A DNA stretch of 36,736 bases, from contig SUPR01000029.1 of the NCBI GenBank assembly GCA_005191425.1, positions 1 through 36,736 of the forward strand. The letters are read 5' to 3'. This DNA comes from Candidatus Helarchaeota ASGARD archaeon Hel_GB_B. Lineage in GTDB: Archaea > Asgardarchaeota > Lokiarchaeia > Helarchaeales > HEL-GB-B. The position numbers were made by a program, and so were the translations under genes. Within the stretch, counting starts at the first letter, position 1. The number at the start of each line of letters is the position of its first letter. Shown piece by piece: positions 32,233-36,736 of this stretch. The notes under the pieces were generated by a model. The model saw only the letters and a program-made list of their open reading frames with translations. It ran no database searches and was not told the origin of the DNA.

Positions 32233-33051
32233 ATGGCAAATATTAAATTGTTTTATGAGGGTTTCAAAAAAAGTAATAAAATAATGAGAGTAGCAGGATT
32301 TATGTCTGGCTCCGGGACTAATATTCAGAAAATATTAGAGTACCAACAAAAATTAGGGCATAATTCACCTTTTGAACTAGTCTTTTTGTTTAGTAATAAT
32401 CCAGATCCTGAGAAATGTAAAATTCGGGAAATTGCAAATAGATATAATCTTGAATATAAAATTAATGATCTAAAAAAATTTTACAGAGAAAAAGGACTTG
32501 ATGATATAAGCGATTTAGAGGTACGAAAAGATTATGATTTAATCACTTTAAATTTTTTAAAAGAACGGGACATTGATGCAGTTGTTTTAGGTGGATATAT
32601 GGCTATTGTGACTGAAGTAATCTTCAAGAATTTTACAACAATTAATGTTCATCCTGCAGATTTATCAATTATAGACCCTCAAACACATAGACGGAAATAT
32701 ACTGGCGACCACGCCGTTATGGACGCAATATTAGCAGGAGAAAAAGAATTAAGGTCAAGCGTACATATTGTAACCGAAAAAATAGACGGTGGACCAATTA
32801 TTCTAATTTCTAAACCCCTTAAAGTAGAATTACCTCCTAACATTTTATTGGAGGACCTTAAACAACCAAATAACAAGGACATGCTTAAAAAAATTTCAGA
32901 TGAACACCAAAATAAATTAAAACAAATTGGTGATTGGAAAATTTTCCCTCTAGCTCTTGAATATATTGCAAGAGGTTTTATTGGATTTGATGAAAATTTT
33001 CAATTATACTACAAAAACAAACCAATTCCAAATGGTATAAAATTGACATAA
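32233..33051 (+). CDS. Formyltransferase, PurN (GAR transformylase)-like
   Basis: 272 aa. Folate-dependent formyltransferases of this fold transfer a formyl group to glycinamide ribonucleotide in purine synthesis. The phosphate-binding loop GSGTN (26-30), the catalytic pair in INVHPADLS (N138, H140) and the Asp of TEKIDGGPI (D185) are all present. It is about 70 residues longer than bacterial PurN, with insertions around 85-105 (FYREKGLDDISDLEVRKDYD) and a C-terminal extension. It may therefore be a divergent member acting on another substrate. Single gene, no other purine genes nearby. Confidence 0.85.
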   Translation: MANIKLFYEGFKKSNKIMRVAGFMSGSGTNIQKILEYQQKLGHNSPFELVFLFSNNPDPEKCKIREIANRYNLEYKINDLKKFYREKGLDDISDLEVRKDYDLITLNFLKERDIDAVVLGGYMAIVTEVIFKNFTTINVHPADLSIIDPQTHRRKYTGDHAVMDAILAGEKELRSSVHIVTEKIDGGPIILISKPLKVELPPNILLEDLKQPNNKDMLKKISDEHQNKLKQIGDWKIFPLALEYIARGFIGFDENFQLYYKNKPIPNGIKLT

Positions 33052-33117
33052 TTAAAAGAATATATTTTGCTATAAATTTAATTTCTTTATGAAAATAAGT
33101 AAAACTTTTATTTGATT

Positions 33118-33381
33118 TTAAATATTTTCTTGTAATTTCTTTAATAAATTCTGATTCTTTTTATTTAAAATTAAAAAAATATAGTCCATTTTCTCCAAAA
33201 GTTTCTTAAATAATTCGTCATTATTTATTTTTATTGCAGATTTCAGTCCTGATTTAAAAAGTAAAATTAATGCCTGATAACATTTATTGTCATTGCATAA
33301 ATTGTCAATGATTTTTAAATTATTGTTAAATAAATGTTTCCACGCTTGTTCTAATTCATAGTACGTATTTTGTTGTGTCAT
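33118..33381 (-). CDS. Hypothetical small helical protein
   Basis: 87 aa, ATG start, entirely helical and soluble (ALILLFKSGLKSAIKINNDELFKKLLEKM). The helical hairpin faintly resembles the last TPR-like unit of the receptor-like protein upstream (CILYIKAAHLSLQIGDSKTA), but the similarity is weak. No family recognised. Confidence 0.55.
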   Translation of the reverse strand: MTQQNTYYELEQAWKHLFNNNLKIIDNLCNDNKCYQALILLFKSGLKSAIKINNDELFKKLLEKMDYIFLILNKKNQNLLKKLQENI

Positions 33382-33500
33382 TTTTAATCATGATTAGTTT
33401 AATTCTTAAATTCATAATTTTTTATGAAATTAGATTAATAGAATTAAATAAATATATTAAAATTCTTTTATAACAATATATAGAATTCATGTTGGATTCA

Positions 33501-34127
33501 TTAACTCAAATTTATGATTGTAAATTCGGCGTTATCATATTGAAAATACACTCCTTTAGGACCAACATTTTGAAAAATTATGTTTTTTAATTTTGCAGTT
33601 TTATACCAATTTTCATGAATATGACCAAATAAAACAAGTTTAGGTCTAAATTCAAGAATCAGATCTAAATATTCCTTAACTCCAGCATGTTTTCCATCAA
33701 CCGTTTTATCACAAATTGAATAAGGGGGGACATGAGAAATTAATATGAAATTTTTCAATGAGCTTATATTTTTTTGCAAAATCTTTTTGAATTTACTGAT
33801 ATTCCAGACCATGTCATATTCATCACCCCCTATCCCTGTAATCCAAAAATTTTCATCGTTTAAATTAAAAATTTCTAAATGGCAATTTTTTCCAAACTGC
33901 ATCTTAAAATCGATATTAAATTCATCATCATTTCCCCAGACGTAATAAACAGGTAATTCTAAATGTTTGACCCGCATTTCTAATCTATTTATTGATATTT
34001 TATTTCTAAAATCACCGCATAAAATCACAAAATCTGGCGAATATTTTTTTATTTTTTGTTTTACATCTACAAAATAATTTTTATAACCAAAAAGTCCGTG
34101 AAAATCAGAAAAAGCCAGAAATTTCAT
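33501..34127 (-). CDS. Calcineurin-like metallophosphoesterase
   Basis: 208 aa. The five dinuclear-metal motifs are in order: SDFHG (7-11), GDFRN (about 38-42), GNDDE, ISHVPP and GHIHENW. The family cleaves phosphomonoesters or phosphodiesters, including cyclic nucleotides and nucleic acids; the substrate here is unknown. GNDD in place of GNHE is normal for small archaeal and bacterial members. Single gene, divergent from the deacylase gene. Confidence 0.9.
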   Translation of the reverse strand: MKFLAFSDFHGLFGYKNYFVDVKQKIKKYSPDFVILCGDFRNKISINRLEMRVKHLELPVYYVWGNDDEFNIDFKMQFGKNCHLEIFNLNDENFWITGIGGDEYDMVWNISKFKKILQKNISSLKNFILISHVPPYSICDKTVDGKHAGVKEYLDLILEFRPKLVLFGHIHENWYKTAKLKNIIFQNVGPKGVYFQYDNAEFTIINLS

Positions 34128-34265
34128 TAAATATCTCTCTTAACTAACATCAATTTAGAAATAAATTTAATTCATTAATTTATAAAATATTTCAATACAC
34201 TTATAATTTTTATTTAATTAAAATTTTAAAATTAGGTTATTCTTAAATAAAGGAAATGATTATTT

Positions 34266-35885
34266 ATGAAGTCTGTTTGTATAAGGAATGGAAAAATTAT
34301 TGATGGAACGGGAAATCCTTGGTATAAAGCAGAAATTGCTGTAATAAATGGAAAAATTAATGAGATATCTCGTAAAATAGATAGTAAGAATTTTGATGAA
34401 GAAATAGATGCTACTGGGCTAATAGTATCACCAGGATTTATTGATATTCATACGCATTCGGATCTTACGATTACAGCTCCAGCTAAAAATGTTATTACTC
34501 AAGGTGTAACAACTCATGTTATTGGTAATTGCGGTTTTTCTTTAACGCCAATGGACCCGGAAAATTCTCAATCAACTGTTCTTGCTAATATGTTAGCATC
34601 AATTACAGGAGTAAGGTCGTATACACTTAAATTTCGCAATTTAACGGAATTTTTCGAAAGTTTAAGAAAAGAAGGTATAGTAATTAATACAATACCACTC
34701 ATTGGGCATTCAATGTTGAGAATACAGGTAATGGGATTAAAAAAGCGAGCGCCTAATACAGATGAACTCCAGAAAATGAAAGACCTATTAGAAGAAGAGT
34801 TAAAACGCGGGGCATTTGGAATGTCAACTGGATTAGACTATCCACCAGGTTCATTTTCAAAAACTGAAGAAATTATAGAACTCTGTAAAGTTGTTAAAAA
34901 ATATAATGGTATTTATACAACTCATTTCAGAGGATTTGCAAGTGGACTTGTCCGTGCTACTAAGGAAGTTATAAAAATTGTCGAAGGATCTGGCGTTTCA
35001 GCTGAAATTTCCCATTTTAAACCATTTGGATTTTGGATTGGTGATATCAAACGCGCATATCTATTAGTTGAAAAAGCCCGAGATAAAGGACTTGAAATTA
35101 CTTTTGATGTATTTCCACATGCATCTAATTATACATTTCTCTTTGCTCTAATTCCTCCATGGGTATATCAATCTAAAGATAAATTAGATATTAATAAAGG
35201 CATTGATATTTTAAAAAAGATGCGTTCAGATATTGAATTAAAAAATAGAATCTATATGGAAATGGATCAAATTGTAAGTAGCTTTTTAAAAATTAAAGAA
35301 TTTGAAGACTGGAAAAAAGTATATGTAAGTGCACCGGATAATGAAGAATTTAATGGAAAAACAATTTATAAAATAGCTAAGGATAAAAATCTAGATCCTC
35401 GTGAAGCTGTAATTAAAGTATTAATCGAATTAAATGGTAACGCAAGCGGTACTTATCTTTCAATGAGTGAAGAAGATAACCTAATTACAATAACCCATCC
35501 ATTATCCATGTTTGCTTCAGATGGTAAGGTAATTCCTGAAAATAGTAATGTATTTCCAAATCCATATTGTAATGGCACTTTTACACAAGTCCTTGGAAAA
35601 TATGTCCGGGAATTAAAAGCACTTACAATACAAGATGCAATAAGAAAAATGACCTCATTTCCAGCTCAAAAATTAGGCCTTAAAGATAGAGGGTTAATAA
35701 AAGAAGGTAATTGGGCAGATATCACTATCTTTGACGCTGATAAAATAATCGATAAAGCTACTTATGAAAATCCTCGTCTCTATTCAGAAGGTATTGAGTA
35801 TGTAATTATAAATGGCGAAATTGTCTATAAAAAAGGCGAATTTATGGATGTTAAGCCCGGTCATCCAATTCTAAGAACAACTTAA
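34266..35885 (+). CDS. N-acyl-D-amino-acid deacylase (amidohydrolase superfamily)
   Basis: 539 aa, of normal family length. Zinc hydrolase releasing D-amino acids from N-acyl or peptide-like precursors. It starts with the small beta-sandwich (VCIRNGKIIDGTGNPW) and has the barrel metal motif GFIDIHTHSD, the family cysteine in IGNCGFSLTP, then TTHFRG, ISHFKPFG and the catalytic Asp in MFASDG. The C-terminal strand returns to the sandwich (GNWADITIFDAD). Possible roles are use of D-amino acids from bacterial walls or partner cells. A dihydropyrimidinase or dihydroorotase is excluded by the cysteine motif. AAAGGA lies 12 nt before the ATG. Confidence 0.92.
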   Translation: MKSVCIRNGKIIDGTGNPWYKAEIAVINGKINEISRKIDSKNFDEEIDATGLIVSPGFIDIHTHSDLTITAPAKNVITQGVTTHVIGNCGFSLTPMDPENSQSTVLANMLASITGVRSYTLKFRNLTEFFESLRKEGIVINTIPLIGHSMLRIQVMGLKKRAPNTDELQKMKDLLEEELKRGAFGMSTGLDYPPGSFSKTEEIIELCKVVKKYNGIYTTHFRGFASGLVRATKEVIKIVEGSGVSAEISHFKPFGFWIGDIKRAYLLVEKARDKGLEITFDVFPHASNYTFLFALIPPWVYQSKDKLDINKGIDILKKMRSDIELKNRIYMEMDQIVSSFLKIKEFEDWKKVYVSAPDNEEFNGKTIYKIAKDKNLDPREAVIKVLIELNGNASGTYLSMSEEDNLITITHPLSMFASDGKVIPENSNVFPNPYCNGTFTQVLGKYVRELKALTIQDAIRKMTSFPAQKLGLKDRGLIKEGNWADITIFDADKIIDKATYENPRLYSEGIEYVIINGEIVYKKGEFMDVKPGHPILRTT

Positions 35886-35903
35886 AGATTTTAAAAAATC
35901 TTT
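35884..35903. promoter_or_regulatory. Perfect 9-bp inverted repeat with 2-nt centre
   Basis: aaagatttt / aaaatcttt begins inside the stop codon of the deacylase gene and ends at the TATA-like ttttaaac (35901-35908) of the next gene, whose ATG lies about 24 nt further. It could be an operator for the downstream gene or part of a terminator for the upstream one. Confidence 0.45.
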
Positions 35904-35928
35904 TAAACTAAAATTTGGTACTAATATT

Positions 35929-36567
35929 ATGGTTACTCCTGAATCAGCTGCAGCTTTAACAAATTTAAGAAATTTTAGTAATTTTAACTGGATATTCATA
36001 ATACTATTGATAATCGTTTTATACATCTATGCCAATGAATATCAAAAAAAGAACTATGAAATTATCATGGGAGCTCTTGGATTTTATGGTATGGACATAT
36101 TTAACGAAATTTGGAATAGTTTGGTACTTCATATTACTGGTGTCAGTGCATTATGGACCAGCTCGGTCGGAAATACTATGCTTATCATTTTCGTGGGTTT
36201 AAATTTAGAGATAACTTTAATGTTCGCAATTTTGGGAATTGTATTTTTAAAAATGATACCTGAAGACAAAACTAAAAAAATTTTTAAAATGATCCCTAAT
36301 CGCTGGTTTTATGCAATATTATTTTCAGTACTTGCAATGCTTATTGAAATGTTTCTTAATTATGCTGGATTACTTATTTGGTATTATCCCTTCTGGAATT
36401 TCTCGTTTCCATGGCTAATTATCCCTATTGGATATTTACACTTTTTTGTAATTGCATTTTGGATTCATGATATGAAAAAAAGGAAAAATCAAATTGCCAC
36501 TTTAAGTATTATTTATATTATTGATATTGCATTAATGCTGATTTTTATTCCAATTGGTTGGCTTTGA
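35929..36567 (+). CDS. Polytopic membrane protein, 6-7 helices
   Basis: 212 aa, ATG start. Hydrophobic helices begin at about 21, 47, 83, 127, 155 and 188. Several acidic and aromatic residues sit within helices (GFYGMDIFNEIWNSL, NYAGLLIWYYPFW), which suggests an enzyme or a transporter rather than a simple anchor. No family recognised. The last 55 nt overlap the end of a convergent ORF. Confidence 0.78.
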   Translation: MVTPESAAALTNLRNFSNFNWIFIILLIIVLYIYANEYQKKNYEIIMGALGFYGMDIFNEIWNSLVLHITGVSALWTSSVGNTMLIIFVGLNLEITLMFAILGIVFLKMIPEDKTKKIFKMIPNRWFYAILFSVLAMLIEMFLNYAGLLIWYYPFWNFSFPWLIIPIGYLHFFVIAFWIHDMKKRKNQIATLSIIYIIDIALMLIFIPIGWL

Positions 36568-36736
36568 TCTAAAATGTTTTCAATTATTTGATCGATATTA
36601 ATTAGATTCATTGATTTAATAGTATAGAAAATGTCTAAAAATCCATCTGCGTATTTAATTTCATTAAATTTTTTTACTTTATCTAATCCCAATAAAAGGA
36701 CTTTTGATTTAATATTATAGAACTCTGTGAAATGCT
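36513..36736 (-). CDS. Hypothetical protein, C-terminal part (cut by right edge)
   Basis: The reverse strand is open from the window edge to a TAA at 36513-36515 (74 codons), too incomplete for the ORF track. The sequence (KVLLLGLDKVKKFNEIKYADGF, then NLINIDQIIENILDQ) has normal alpha/beta composition outside the overlap. The last 18 codons overlap the convergent membrane-protein gene, so the exact end is less sure. No family recognised. Confidence 0.45.
   Translation of the reverse strand, partial: HFTEFYNIKSKVLLLGLDKVKKFNEIKYADGFLDIFYTIKSMNLINIDQIIENILDQSQPIGIKISINAISII

Overview
This 36.7-kb window is very AT-rich and reads as chromosome from an archaeon. The information-processing genes are archaeal or eukaryote-like: RadA with an N-terminal helix-hairpin-helix domain, RadB, FEN1, an XPD-type Fe-S helicase and a Ski2/Hel308-like helicase. 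Promoters carry TATA elements, and several place the start codon at or close to the predicted transcription start. Both Shine-Dalgarno-led TTG/GTG starts and apparently leaderless genes occur. The many large, asparagine-rich single-pass surface proteins, and a receptor-like protein with a cytoplasmic domain also found on a helicase, suggest an Asgard archaeon (Lokiarchaeia-like). No diagnostic small GTPase, actin or ESCRT gene is present, so this placement is an inference.

Layout. (1) The left edge holds the N-terminus of a minus-strand coiled-coil protein built from nearly identical 21- and 33-bp in-frame repeats, then about 770 bp of AT-rich DNA without a gene. (2) 1154-8779 (+) is a tight operon of envelope proteins: a membrane-anchored probable beta-propeller, a membrane-tethered HerA/VirB4-type protein whose Walker A motif is destroyed, two membrane-anchored beta-rich surface proteins, a very small basic ORF, and a 92-aa two-helix membrane protein. 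(3) 8903-14134 (-) holds two small unknown proteins, a domesticated LAGLIDADG protein with winged helix and zinc ribbon, FEN1, and a three-gene membrane cluster. One member of that cluster is a stand-alone copy of the N-terminal domain of the HerA-like protein. (4) 14234-20751 is a repair block: a Ski2-like helicase with SWIM zinc finger and an unusual C-terminal domain, converging on a radA / membrane protein / XPD operon. (5) 21280-26471 holds a B12-type radical SAM protein, RadB, small membrane proteins and a 2-hydroxyacyl-CoA dehydratase activator. (6) 26849-31849 is a 1666-aa receptor-like protein: signal sequence, Ig-like ectodomain, one transmembrane helix, then a cytoplasmic domain homologous to the helicase tail, a probable winged helix and TPR-like helices. 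(7) 32233-36736 holds a PurN-type formyltransferase, a metallophosphoesterase, an N-acyl-D-amino-acid deacylase, a polytopic membrane protein, and a gene cut by the right edge.

The two parts most likely to be new biology are the envelope operon around the pseudo-ATPase HerA-like protein, with its split paralogue 8 kb away (possibly a divergent Ced/type-IV-secretion-like apparatus), and the about 130-aa domain shared by a DNA helicase and a cell-surface receptor-like protein.
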